Shown in pieces: positions 35,001 to 45,583 of a stretch of 64,000 nucleotides of DNA (positions are counted from its first letter, which is position 1; every line of letters begins with the position of its first letter). The DNA comes from Sipunculus nudus. Taxonomy: Eukaryota; Annelida; Sipuncula; Golfingiida; Sipunculidae. The notes beneath the pieces are model-generated. The model was not told the origin of the DNA. It worked only from the letters and a program-made list of their open reading frames with translations, and searched no databases. The stretch spans positions 9,613,464 to 9,677,463 of the forward strand of contig CM049320.1 in NCBI GenBank assembly GCA_026874595.1, in the 5' to 3' direction. The position numbers were made by a program, and so were the translations under genes.

Positions 35001-35915
35001 AATAACTCAGTTAAAATACCTGGTGACTTAAAGAGAGCAACGTGCTCCATAATAAACGAATTCAAACCTACTCCCCGGCAACAAATGGATGCAATGTTTG
35101 CCTCTGGGAAAAATGTTTATCTCATGCGAGCTTGAACTTGCAACTATTAACGAACGAATTGACCTTGTGAAGTCATACAGGCGCACATAAATAAACAGAC
35201 AAACTAACACCAAGCAAGCGAAAATAAACAGCTTAGCACAGGGGTGCTATAATAATTTCAAGTTAACTTATACGCAAGCCCCCACCCCTCACGACTTGGT
35301 TACAATACGTTCAGATAAACCAAATTTTACAGTTGAATGTAAACTCAGTGAACTTACAATAAACTGAGCCCCCCCCCCCCCTGCAACCTGAGCTTACAAC
35401 AACGAACTAGACACTATTAGGATACATCTAGTGACTGCCAAACGCTCTGTGGTACGAAACTAGTAATTAGTAATTTAATGTCTGAAAAAAACTTATTTCA
35501 ATCCATTCTGCATAACTATAGAAGTAGGTGCCAATCCAACCAATTGAGTCTTGTTATAAAACAATTCCAAGTGAACCATTGGTCATGACGCTAAGCATAC
35601 TAGTGTGACATTGCAGCGAACGATTCACAACTGTAAATCATATCTTTGATAACGGATTGTAATTTTGATTATAATTAGACGAGGACAGGGATATTTGTCT
35701 GCTTAATGCTTTAGTCTACAGAGGGCCCCAAAAGCGCCCATAGAATTAATTCATTTTGATATATTCTAAGAAATCAAAGATATTGTGTATATATACTGTG
35801 TATATATTTCTCCAGATTCTTAAATATAAAAGGACAAAAAAATACCATATGAATTTGTAAATAAAATTTTCTTTCCATAGATAACTCTCCCATTATCTGG
35901 GTTAATAATGTCCAT
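32040..35915. other. Long stretch without a recognisable gene
   Basis: Nearly 4 kb of AT-rich DNA. It contains TA runs at 32,787-32,820 and 33,246-33,282, a poly-C run at about 35,370-35,381 and a palindrome 'aaggccttgaggcctt' at about 34,002-34,017. Short frames (up to 87 codons) show no motif. A divergent exon could be missed. Confidence 0.5.
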
Positions 35916-35917
35916 CA

Positions 35918-38900
35918 ACTACGGAAAACAATATAATCATAAACATGGACATTTTCAAGATCAGTAGATTCAGGATTAATCTGTTCATATGTATAAAGTG
36001 ATTGTGATAACTTTAAAATGAGGAGAAACTGTACATCATCAATTCTCATTTAGAATTGTCGGGTACAAAAAGTCAAACCGGTCATGAGCAGCACGATGAG
36101 GGGTGGTCAGTATTTCACTGTAAGGGGAACAACAGAATATCACGTACGGTGCCATTAGAAACGACGAGCTATTTCCGATTGTATTCCCCAGTTGTATTCA
36201 TCGGATGGACGTTCATGGTTTATGGCTGCTCTTCCGGTACTCCTTTGGCGGTGCCGCAAAGGATCATCTTACTGCTGGTGCGGTTAAATAAGAAACGTAA
36301 AATAAATAAAACCGATCCATCATTGGAACCCCACCTCGCATGTGGCGCCTCCTGGTGGCCGATGTTCTCAGTTTGGACTGTTTCGTGATACGTACGTGTC
36401 GCAGTTGCCATACTGTCGGAAAGAGATTATAGTATAATTAGCAGAGTGGTTGCGTAAGAAAGCCCTTTCCTTTTGTGTGCACGATCACGTGACAATTTGC
36501 AACTGTTCTGTACCTCAGGGAGTGGAGGGCGGGAAATGATGGTTCCAAGTACCTTATCTGAGCTAATCCGTCCTCACCCTTCTCGAGAAATCAAACTAAC
36601 ATAAAGATATCTTATTGGGGTAAAAATTGCAATACAGAAAAATAGCTGTCCAGGAAGAGTGTGAACGATACAGTATGACGGTAATCTCACCAAGAATACC
36701 TCTGAAACTATAGCCTTTATTGGATGGCTGCTCTGTGAGCTTGGAGGGTTCAAACTAACGCCAAATAGATGTGCTTTATTACTAGGCTTTAAACCATAAA
36801 CTAATGAAAACCATATAATCATAAACATGAACATTTTTAAGACTAGCAGATTAAGAATTCAGCCATTCATAAGTATAAAGGAATTGTAGTTAATTCAAAT
36901 GAGGAGAAACTATACACTTTTAGTTCTCTGTCAGAATTGTCGAGTACAAAAAGACAAACCTGTCTAGATAGCCCCTGGTGGGAAGGTGGCCAGTATATGT
37001 CACTATTAGGGGAAAAATAGAACGTACACGTACAATGCCATTAGAAACGACGAGCTACTTCCTGTTGTATTCCCCGGATGGACGCTCATGGTTTATTGTT
37101 GCTTTTCCTGTATCCTATTGGCGTTGCGGCAAAGGATCACCCGACTGCAGGTGCGATTATATGTGACTGCAAGAGAAATAAAGCAATCCACCATCAAAAT
37201 CCCACCTCTCATGTGGCGCCTCCTGGTGGACGATGATCTCAGGATCGACAATTTCGTGATACGTAGCGCAGGTGCACGACTGTCGGAAGGAGATTATAAT
37301 ATAACAAGAAAGTGGTTGCGCAAGAAAACCCATTCCTTTTTGTGCTTGGTTACGTCACAATTTGCAACTGTTCTGTACCTCAGGGAATGTAGGGCGGTAA
37401 ACTTTATGGTCCAAAGTACCTCAACTGAGCCAATCCATCCTCACTCTGCCCGAGAAATCATAACTAACAGAAAGATATCTGATTGGTAAAACATTGAAAT
37501 ACAGAAAAATAGCTAACCAGAAACAGTGTAAAATGGTGATATGGTGTGACCTCAAGATTACCTCTGAAACAATAGCCTTTATTGGGAGGCTGCAAAGTGG
37601 GTTTGGAGGGTTCAAAGGAAAGTCCAATCTATGTGATTCATAGCTAAGTTTTCCATCATTAACTATAGCCTGTTCCACTACCCCTGTCCATCTGAATTAT
37701 AGCGATTATCCCTACATAAGACAAACTTGCCAAACAAAATTTAGACCAATTGCATAAAGAGGCAAATGCGTAATATTTGGTACCTTATATTGTTTACTTT
37801 ACAGCCCGGAAGACATGCCTCATATATTTCTGTGGTTCACGGCATCCCTGATAAGTGACCTTTGTTTACCCTCCTTGGATATGGATATAATGTAATGTGA
37901 CGTAACAGTGAAGCGCGTGCACACGGAAAGTCTCACTGTAAACAGAAGTCGGCAGGTCTTGATAATTGGTCCCATGAATGTTGGTGCCTCTTTAGAAGGT
38001 CATGTGTATTATGACGTAATCATCATTCCCTAATATGCCCATTTCACCGATCAGTGGCAAGATGTCGCAAAAGAATAGACTAGTTACACATCCAATGGTT
38101 TTAAATTATCTACAGTGAAATGACATAATGTAGTCTATTATTTCCATAATTGTTAATTACGCATTTACCTCTTACCTGCCCCTAGGACAAACAGTTTTGC
38201 CGTCCATAAACTAGCAAAATATATAATTGCGAATAAGCAGGTGGACAGGGTCGCTGGAACGGACTGAAATGGAAGCCATATAATCATACAAATGTAGATT
38301 TTCAAAATCAGTAATATTAAGCCATTCATAAGTATAATGGAATTGTAATAACTTTAGAATGAAGAAAAACTGTACTTCTTCAGTTCTCTTTCATAATTTT
38401 CGAGTACAATAAGTCAAACCGGTCAAGAGAAGCCCCTGATGGGAAGGTAGTCTGTATGTCATTGTTAGGGGACCAACTAAACGTACACGTACGGTGCCAT
38501 TAGAGACGACCAGCTACTTCCAAATGGATTATCCAGATGGACATTTAGGGTTTATGGTTGCTCTTTCGGTATTCTCTTGGCGATGCGGCAAAGGATCATT
38601 GGACTGGCTGGTGCGATGAAATGCGAAAGTAAGATAAATAAATCCACCCGCCTTCGAAATCCCACCTCGCATGTGTTGCCTCCTAGTGGCCAATGATCTC
38701 AGCATCGACTTTTCCAGATATGTGACTTAGATGCCAGACTGTCGTAGAGGTATTATAATATAACCAGCAGAGTTGATGCACAATAAACTCCATTCCTTTG
38801 TGTGTATGATGACGTGACAATTTGCAACTGTAGGGTGGGAAACTTGATGGTTCCAAGTGCATCGTCTGAGCAAATCCATCCTCACTCTACTCGAGAAATC

Positions 38901-39080
38901 AAAACTAATAGAAAGATATTTTATTGGGAAAACATACAGAAAAAATAACTGATCAGGAACAGGGTGAAAAGGTGATACAGTGAGACAGCAATCCCACAAG
39001 AAATATCTACGAAACAATAGCCTATATTAGGAAAGTGCATAGTGAGTTTGGAGAGTTTGAAAGAACTGTGATTCATAACT
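35918..39080 (+). repeat. Three copies of an 880-bp unit
   Basis: Unit starts at about 35,918, 36,798 and 38,264, marked by 'atataatcata' and, about 100 bp on, 'gaggagaaact' or 'gaagaaaaact'. Inside each unit the same landmarks recur: 'gtgccattagaaacgacgag' (or 'tgccattagagacgacc'), 'gcggcaaaggatca', 'tggcgcctcctggtgg' and 'caatagcct'. Units 1 and 2 are directly adjacent (period 880); units 2 and 3 are separated by a 589-bp segment with terminal inverted repeats. No open frame is shared by all three. Confidence 0.85.
37672..38260. mobile_element. 589-bp MITE-like element between unit 2 and unit 3
   Basis: The left end 'gttccactacccctgtccat' and the right end, read on the other strand, 'gttccagcgaccctgtccac' are imperfect terminal inverted repeats of about 35 bp ('gttccannnnccctgtcca', then 'ctg' and 'ttat' in common). 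The inside is AT-rich and non-coding. Because it separates two members of an otherwise tandem array, insertion is the natural reading. A target-site duplication was not identified. Confidence 0.55.
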
Positions 39081-39084
39081 AAAC

Positions 39085-39725
39085 AGCCCGTTCAGATACA
39101 CTAAAATATTCTTAAAAGCAAACATTTTTTTTTTCTTTTTAACTGTTTATCGATATATTGGGCTATTGTATACTTTTATTATAATTCTTCCGCCACAAGC
39201 TTCCAATCATTAATCATGAATCAATATCGTATATAATTTCATATAAGTATATTAACAATTTTTGGTATATGGCCATCAGGGGGCGCTGCACTTTAAACAC
39301 TACAATATTTCATTATTGAGCCATACCTCCAAAGCTATAAATGATATTGTAATTTTTATTACTGCATCTAAACCTAAAAGCAATTGTGAAATTCCCATGA
39401 AGATTTGGTCATGTTCTGATAAAATCAAGTTGACCTAATTAAGGTCAAAACTTGTTGGAGTATGAAATATTCAGATATTTCTATACCTGACACTGGCCAT
39501 AGTTTCTTGCAATCCCTTCGAAACATATCCTGCTGGCAAATATCTATTATTGCATCTGACCTATTTGACTTTGTCAAGATGGGTCGAAGGTCAAATGTCA
39601 AGGTGCCTCAGGACTATGCCTCAACTTTGTATGGATTTGGTCTAGGTGAATGTGAATTTGTTAGAGTCAATTTTCTACAACTTATTTAAAGAGGTAAATT
39701 TTTTTTTACGCCCGTCTATGACGGA
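39085..39725. other. No gene seen
   Basis: AT-rich. Contains a 75-codon frame (39,462-39,689) without recognisable motif. Confidence 0.4.
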
Positions 39726-39731
39726 GATATT

Positions 39732-40166
39732 ATGGTATGGGCAGCTGATACTATAGTTTTTTGTTATAATAAATATAACCAGTCTAAAAATGATCATGCA
39801 TTATATCAGTATAATAATATGACTACTCCCTCTTGGGGGGCTATGGGCAACAGGGTCATTGGTGTATTGCTGGTATCTTGTTTCATTGTAATAATGTGCA
39901 CCCAGGTGTCTTGTGTACTCCCTGAATTCTCCCTTCTATCGTTTTCACTGCCTGGGTTTGCATCAGTTACAAGGGCTATCTGCAAGTATAATCCTGCCAT
40001 TAACAAAACATACTCTGCTTGTAAGTACTGCATGACCCAGCCTGCTACTCCAAAGACTCTGGCAGAAGTCACTTCATTCGCCTTTGAATTTGTGTTCTCA
40101 GGATATCTCTGCTTTCTGTTCATATCACTGCCTTCAGTTCATTATGTTATTCCTTCATCTACCTGA
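39732..40166 (+). CDS. Unrecognised 144-codon frame with a hydrophobic segment
   Basis: Residues about 40-60 ('RVIGVLLVSCFIVIMCTQVS') are hydrophobic enough for a membrane span or internal signal. The C-terminal half has several cysteines ('ICKYNPAI', 'ACKYCMTQP'). A 105-codon frame is open on the opposite strand over the same DNA (39,806-40,123), so at least one is fortuitous. It lies 2 kb before the Helentron coding region and may be an exon of a host gene or element sequence. No family is recognised. Confidence 0.25.
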   Translation: MVWAADTIVFCYNKYNQSKNDHALYQYNNMTTPSWGAMGNRVIGVLLVSCFIVIMCTQVSCVLPEFSLLSFSLPGFASVTRAICKYNPAINKTYSACKYCMTQPATPKTLAEVTSFAFEFVFSGYLCFLFISLPSVHYVIPSST

Positions 40167-40410
40167 CATATGTCCTATTTATGCAATACATTACACATTT
40201 TGTTTTACCAAAAGTTTACACAAAGGGAGAACACAAAATCAAAGACGTTTCTTATACAATACTTTACACACAAGACTAAAGCAATGTATTATTTCAGAAA
40301 TGAATATGGAGGCAATCAAAGAAAGAATTGACAATATTAGGAAGGCTGGACTATAGTTTACAGAACTAATAACCATAACAACATGTTCATCCAATATTAA
40401 TACCAATAAG

Positions 40411-40866
40411 ATGATGTCCACAATCAACACTGATATTGAAACCAATGCAGAGAGAATTTTATGTGAAGTTAAAAAACTTAACAGTAAAAAAGATGCACAG
40501 ATTAGATCACTGAGACAGGAACTTGCATCTACCAAGGGACAACATTTTTTGGCAACTAATGAATTAAATAATTGTCAGCAAGAGGTCAAAAAAGTTAAAC
40601 TAGATCTGGAACAATGCAGGCATGATCTCAGTTCCTCTACAGATGAATCCATGTTCGATACATGCGCACCTGTTAAATCATCCAGTAATAATGACCCACA
40701 GAAAGAAGGAAATGATGAACATGCTCAAAGTCAAGATGTTACTATTGAAGTAACAAACAATGAAAAACCAACCCTGAGCCTTAAAATTGAATCACAGTGC
40801 AGTCAAGAATCTCTGGATGAAACAGAGCCACCAAAAAAACTAGAGGAAATCTCCACAAGGACGTGA
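40411..40866 (+). CDS. Unrecognised coiled-coil-like protein, 151 codons
   Basis: Residues about 1-70 are charged and heptad-like ('EVKKLNSKKDAQIRSLRQEL', 'NNCQQEVKKVKLDLEQC'), which suggests a coiled coil; residues 75-151 are acidic, polar and probably disordered. The same frame is open upstream (from 40,084, including 'NMEAIKERIDNIRKAGL') and is separated from it by a single TAG at 40,354-40,356. The codon content looks more protein-like than the surroundings. It could be the ORF1 of a retroelement, a Helentron-associated frame or a host exon. Confidence 0.35.
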   Translation: MMSTINTDIETNAERILCEVKKLNSKKDAQIRSLRQELASTKGQHFLATNELNNCQQEVKKVKLDLEQCRHDLSSSTDESMFDTCAPVKSSSNNDPQKEGNDEHAQSQDVTIEVTNNEKPTLSLKIESQCSQESLDETEPPKKLEEISTRT

Positions 40867-41104
40867 AATGACCACCTGTCGCAACATTTAATTCACTATC
40901 CAACTGATAGATCTATTAAATAACCACCATACACATTTTATTTATATATGGATAAATGAATGTGACCTCATAGGCTAATGACATTTTTAACCTCACAGTT
41001 TAATTTCTATCTTATTTTTTTCAGATAAACTCAATTCAGTCATTCACATAGATCTACTATGTAGTTTCAATTTACATCTACTATGTAGTTTGCTTTTATG
41101 CATT

Positions 41105-41140
41105 ATTCACTCAGCCGAGTGAATCCCAATTTTGTGCTAA
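41105..41140 (+). other. Hairpin followed by CTAA: possible Helitron 3' end
   Basis: 'attcactc' and 'gagtgaat' form a perfect 8-bp stem with the loop 'agcc' (41,105-41,124). Twelve bases later comes 'ctaa' (41,137-41,140). A hairpin about a dozen bases before CTRR is the typical 3' end of a Helitron. The base after it is g instead of the usual t, which weakens the call. Just upstream, 'tctactatgtagttt' occurs twice. Confidence 0.35.
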
Positions 41141-41144
41141 GTAA

Positions 41145-41955
41145 TATGAACAGGTAAATAGATAGTGCACAGTCCATTTTTATTTTGTATTCCCTATGGT
41201 AAGTGGAATTGTATTAATATATTTTCTGTAGAATTATGTGCATCATTCATGTTGACACACATGTATGTAAGATTGTTTCCCTTACCTATTGTGCATGTAC
41301 TTACAAAGATATGGATACATGTACTTCCTTTTTTTAATGAGTGATGTCATCTGATTTAGCTATCCACATGCTCAGAGTGTAGAGTTTTTGAATATGATTT
41401 TTAAACTTGAGTTTGTATATTAAAAGAGTTAGAGAAATAATAAATAATTTGTGGGGCTTTATAATTTGTTGTTTTAATAAAGATGTTCTCCTGGCCCCCT
41501 CGCCCATGCCCTGCCACCAGCCCTTAATTAGTGTGATGATGAGGGGGCGGGTGACAGTGAGTGGCAGGATGAGTGCGAGTGGAAGGGTGGGAGTGGAAGG
41601 GTGTGGGTGAGAGTGGAAATGCATCATGTCAGAGAAAGAATATGTGCAAGATGGCGTACATACTTGTTTACAATTGCAAAGTTATCAAGTTTTGCTTGGA
41701 TCATCGACTAGCTATGCAATTAGTAGAGATGTGTAGTGTTAAAAGCTTGAACAAAATGAGCAAAAGTGCAGAATCTTAGCCCATTATGAAAAAGATTATG
41801 CTGCACTGCACATTATAATGGATGAGGCAGTTGTAAGTATAGGGGGAAAGAAATTTGTTTTTGTACTGATTTATATATGGTCATATATGGCCTGACGTAT
41901 TATACTGTACCCAATGAGCATCCATCCGTTTAGTTTTGTGTTGATGCGATGACTT
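41145..41955. other. No gene seen; probably 5' flank of the Helentron
   Basis: AT-rich, with a G-rich stretch at 41,541-41,612 ('gggtgggagtggaagggtg'). The left terminus of the Helentron should lie in or before this interval, but I could not define it. Confidence 0.4.
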
Positions 41956-42151
41956 TGCAGTGGTTTTGTTGTATTGTCATTTTTTTATGTACTCGCAGAT
42001 GAGGATGCAGGCATTTTTGGAGCAAGCCGAGGATGCGCAGCTCTTTAAAGAATGGAATGAGGAGAAGCTCATTAAAACATGGAGCGAGGAAAAGAACCTC
42101 TGTAAAAATGCACAGTATAAATTGCAGGATGGAAGAGGACGTCATTAATAA

Positions 42152-42658
42152 ATGCAGCGGGCAAGAGCATCGCATAAAAGAGGGATGCTCATCAATAAAT
42201 GGCAGAAGGGACTTGGAGAAGTATCGATGAAAACTATCAAATCAGTGTATACTGATGATTATCACTTGGAATTGTACATGGAGTGTAGAAAGATAGTGCA
42301 GGAATACTGTAGTTACTTGGAATATTGCCGAAATCTATGTATGTTCAGTTTCTTTGCTGGATTGTATATGATTATTATTGTTTTGAGAAGTGGTGACATT
42401 GAAGTTAATCCTGGACCTCGAACAAAAAAGCAAAGTGTTGAAATGAGAATTAAAAGAGAGCGTGAAAGAAAACGGAAGGAAAGAGAAAATGAAACGGAAC
42501 ATAAAAAGAAATGTAGGTTGGAAACTGTTGCAATAAAAATGAAAGAAAAGAGAAAATCTGAAATGGCAGAGGAACGATCACGCAGGTTACAGTCTGATCG
42601 AAAAACAAAAAAGAAAAGCAGGCAATGTGAGGCTTCAGAAAAAAGGCAGAGAGATTAG
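42152..42658 (+). pseudogene. Helentron N-terminus with 2A-like 'DIEVNPGP' motif
   Basis: 168-codon frame. Residues about 60-78 are hydrophobic ('MFSFFAGLYMIIIVLRSG') and run straight into 'DIEVNPGP' (42,395-42,418), which matches the 2A ribosome-skipping consensus D(V/I)ExNPGP. Skipping would fall between the Gly codon at 42,413-42,415 and the Pro codon at 42,416-42,418. It would release an 88-residue leader and start the transposase with Pro. The rest is strongly basic (Lys/Arg/Glu-rich) and ends at a TAG (42,656-42,658) that is probably a decay mutation. The same frame is also open at 41,960-42,145, separated by two TAA codons, so the original start may lie further upstream. Confidence 0.75.
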
Positions 42659-42750
42659 AGACTAAAACACGAAAAATGTGAGAAAACAGAAAATGTGAAA
42701 TACCAGAAAAGAGCCATGGAGATTAGAAATTGTAAAAGAAAATAGAAGCG

Positions 42751-42957
42751 AATAGAGCAGCTGAAACACCAGAAAAAAGATCAGAGAAGTTACAGACTGT
42801 TAAAATTAAAATGGAAGGGAATAGAGCAGCTGAAACACCAAAGAGAAGATCAGAGAGGTTACAGACTGTTAGAATTAAAATGGAAGCTAATAGAGCAGCT
42901 GAAACACCAGAGAAAAGATCACCGAGGTTACATTCTGATAGACAGAAGAGGAAAGAG
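42751..42957 (+). repeat. Three 69-bp tandem coding repeats in the Helentron
   Basis: Units start at 42,751, 42,820 and 42,889 with 'aatagagcagctgaaacacc'. Each encodes 23 residues of the type 'NRAAETPEKRSERLQTV'. Related 'ETPE' repeats are common in the basic linker of Helitron transposases. More diverged units precede them (42,610-42,750). The period is a multiple of three, so expansion kept the frame, although the frame itself is broken before the first unit. Confidence 0.85.
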
Positions 42958-42979
42958 AAAAGGGATATTTCAGACATGG

Positions 42980-43694
42980 ATAGTCAGTGTCGGTGTTTAA
43001 AAAATGTGCGATCTGGACCAATTTATGTTTGCACGTGTTGCCATAGATTTATGTAGAGGCAAACGTAAATTTATATAAAGAAAGTAGATACAGTAAATTT
43101 TCTGAAGCTGAGATTAATGAAACCTTGCTGGCGTTCATTTATAAAACAACTGATAATAATATATATATGTGTGTAACATGTGATAGATCCCTGAAAAGGG
43201 GAATGGTACCAGGACAAGCAAAAGCAAATAATTTGCAACTGGATAAATTGTGCAGAGAGATGTCAGATTTGTGTAATATAAAAGTAAGGCTGCTGTCAAA
43301 GAGAATCCCATTCATGAAAATGGTTGCCTTGCCTAGAGGAAATCAAACAGCCATACATGGTCCTGCTGTGAATTGTCCGACGAAACTGAACACTATATGC
43401 CATATTTTGCCAAGATTACCAAAAGATGCACAGATCATTCCTATGAAACTCAAAAGAAGGCTGGTGTATAAAGGTAATTATATGTTTGACAGTGTGAGAC
43501 CAGAAAGAATGTTAGCTGCTTTGTCCTGGCTGAAAGATAACAACATGTTGTACAGTGACATATCTATTAATTATGACTGGATACAAGGCTGGCAGCAGGA
43601 AGATCCTGAACTGTGGCATGCTATGAGTGGCGTTTTAGTACCGTTAAAAGACGAAGGAAAAATAAAGGAAAATGAAGGGAACCAAATGCGTTGA
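42980..43694 (+). pseudogene. Helentron Cys-rich and DUF6570-like region
   Basis: Cysteine pairs at about 42,988-43,045 ('CRCLKNV', 'YVCTCCHRF') and 43,172-43,185 ('CVTCDRSLKRG') suggest zinc binding. They are followed by the conserved stretches 'PGQAKANNLQLD', 'IPFMKMVALPRGNQTAIHGP' and 'LKRRLVYKGNY' and a Trp-rich end ('WIQGWQQEDPELW'). This region is standard between the N-terminus and the OTU or Rep parts of Helitron proteins; its role is not known. The frame breaks at 43,054-43,056 (TAG) and changes near 43,120, then stays open to 43,694. Confidence 0.75.
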
Positions 43695-43794
43695 ATGAAA
43701 ATGTAAACATGATTAAGATGAATGATGAAACTAGCAACATTAAAGAGTTCTTGACAGGCTCGAAAAAAAAAGATTTATAAGGATGCAACCATTA

Positions 43795-44320
43795 TGCACA
43801 TACATTAGAGAATTTAGAACAGCTTTGTCACAGTGAAGGTTTTGAAATTGGTGATGTCGAAGGTGATGGAAATTGTTTGTTTAGATCTGTAGAAATGCAA
43901 TTACTAAATCGAGGTGTAAGAATAAGTAATGTGGAACTTCGACAGCAGCTGGTGGAATACCTGGAAAAAAAATCTAAATGGTCCGACAGGAGATATCCCT
44001 TACAAAAATTGTTTTGCTAACAGAATACCTGAACATGGTGATACTGAGGTGAAATGTGATTTAGATAAGTATGTTGAAGAGGTAGATAATTTAGAAGACA
44101 GACTTGAGCTACAGTGGCAAAGATATTTACAAGACCTGGAAAAAGGTTCCTGGGGTGACCATATTGCTGTACAAGGAATGGCTGACATGCTACAGGTGTC
44201 TATGAGAATAGTAGGGACAGTGAACCCTGAAACTGTATTGAACCAAGTGATAGGAATAACACAATGACTTTAAATTTAGGTTTGATTGGTCAGACGCATT
44301 ATGTGTCTTTAAGAGTGAAG
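43795..44320 (+). pseudogene. Helentron OTU cysteine protease domain
   Basis: 'DVEGDGNCLFRSV' carries the OTU catalytic Asp and Cys (Cys codon 43,874-43,876). 'SWGDHIAVQGMADML' (about 44,148-44,192) is the second conserved block, and 'QTHYVSL' supplies the catalytic His (44,297-44,299). OTU domains cleave ubiquitin-like chains and are a hallmark of many Helentrons. The frame slips in an A-run at about 43,966-43,974 and again near 44,260, so no single polypeptide contains all three residues, although each is still present. Confidence 0.85.
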
Positions 44321-44334
44321 GCAGTGCCAGTAAA

Positions 44335-44770
44335 CTATACTCTAGCAAGTCCTACAAAGATAACTGCAGAGATGGGGAGCAGGATGAAAAGTAACACAAA
44401 TAGTTCTGTAGAAGTAAACGTATCTGATGACGTGAATGTTAAAGCAGCTGAAGATGATCCTGAATTTGAACAAGAGAGTAAAGCTTTTGAACAGTCAGCA
44501 AAGTTGAGAGGTTTGCCATTTGATATTGCCTTCAGCATGATATACCAGAAGCTAATTTACAACTGTCTGTTGCTCCAGCAGAAGGTCAGGAAACATTGAA
44601 TATACTTTTAGATGAAAGGTTTGAAGAAATGGCTTTTCCACAATTGTTTCCATATGGCACAGGTGGTTTTTCGGAAAAACGGAATGATAAGCTGACTTTG
44701 AGAAAGTATTTTAATCAGAGGTTGTTAGACGTAGATGGTAGATTTGCACGATTGAGTACTTGCTGACTGC
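44335..44770 (+). pseudogene. Helentron linker and start of the Helitron N-terminal domain
   Basis: Contains an acidic linker ('DDPEFEQESKAFEQSAKLRG') and then, after frame changes, 'EEMAFPQLFPYGTGGFSEKR' and 'LRKYFNQRLLDVDGRFA', which match the beginning of the Helitron-like N-terminal domain. Stops at about 44,597 and 44,764 interrupt it. A T-run at about 44,776-44,785 is a likely slippage site. Confidence 0.7.
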
Positions 44771-45580
44771 ACAGTTTTTTTTTTTCAGTCGAGGTTGAAC
44801 AAATAAGCAAGTTAACTTTGGTGGTCATAGGGCGAGTAGCTGGAAAACAATATAGAGGCCGAATAATTACAGCGGGGCATTTGAAAGATCCCGAAAGATT
44901 GACTCAAATGATACAAAAGGACAAGGCTTACAAGTTTATGACAGAAGTGAGAGGAAGCACGGCATATTGGCAAAAAGTGCATTATGATATTCTTGCAATG
45001 ATCAGGCAGTTGGGCATACCGACATGGTTTCTTACTTTGTCAGCTGCTGAGATGAGATGGCCAGTAATTATCCAAATTTTTGCTAGACAGTACGGTGAAA
45101 TATACTTTGATGATGATGTAGCCAATATGACGTGGGAACGGAAAACATGCTGGCTTAAAAGAAATCCCGTCACAGCCGCCAGACATTTCCAGTATAGAAT
45201 TGACAAGTTCTGGAAGACAGTTGTCCCGGACAAGGCTGAACCTATTGGTCAAATAGCAGATTATATGATTAGAATAGAATTTCAGGCAAGAGGTTCACCT
45301 CATGCTCATACAGTGCTATTGGTAAAAAATGCACCAAATTTGGAATAGATTCCAATGGAAAAGTTATCGAATTTATCGACAGATACAAAACATGTGCAAA
45401 TGATGTCCATGGTGAAGATTTGCAAGCTGTCATTAATCTTCAAAAACACTCCCACTCTTCAAGTCGTTTGAAATATGGAACATGCCGTTTTCATTTTCCT
45501 AAACCACTAAGCCAACAAACGTTAATTGCATCAGAACCTGCAGATCTAGACAGCAGAAAAGAACTTGTGCCTGAAGCAAG
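44770..45580 (+). pseudogene. Helentron Rep (HUH endonuclease) domain
   Basis: Open over 176 codons (44,818-45,345). Conserved segments: 'RGSTAYWQKVHYDILAMIRQ', 'LGIPTWFLTLSAAEMRWP', 'NPVTAARHFQYRIDKFWK' and 'ARGSPHAH', with the HUH metal-binding histidines at 45,301-45,309. A one-base shift at about 45,340 moves the frame to 'KVIEFIDRYKTC' and 'LQKHSHSSSRLKYGTCRFHF', which end at a TGA near 45,588. Rep nicks and religates DNA strands during rolling-circle transposition. The key histidines remain; the frame does not. Confidence 0.85.
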
Positions 45581-45583
45581 AAT

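Noticed and set aside
39806..40123. 105-codon minus-strand frame opposite the 144-codon frame
   Set aside because: Only one of two fully overlapping antisense frames is likely, and neither has a recognisable family. The plus-strand one was listed at low confidence.
42723..42977. Minus-strand frame with 'LSDLLFGVSAALF' repeats
   Set aside because: It is the antisense of the 69-bp coding repeats of the Helentron.
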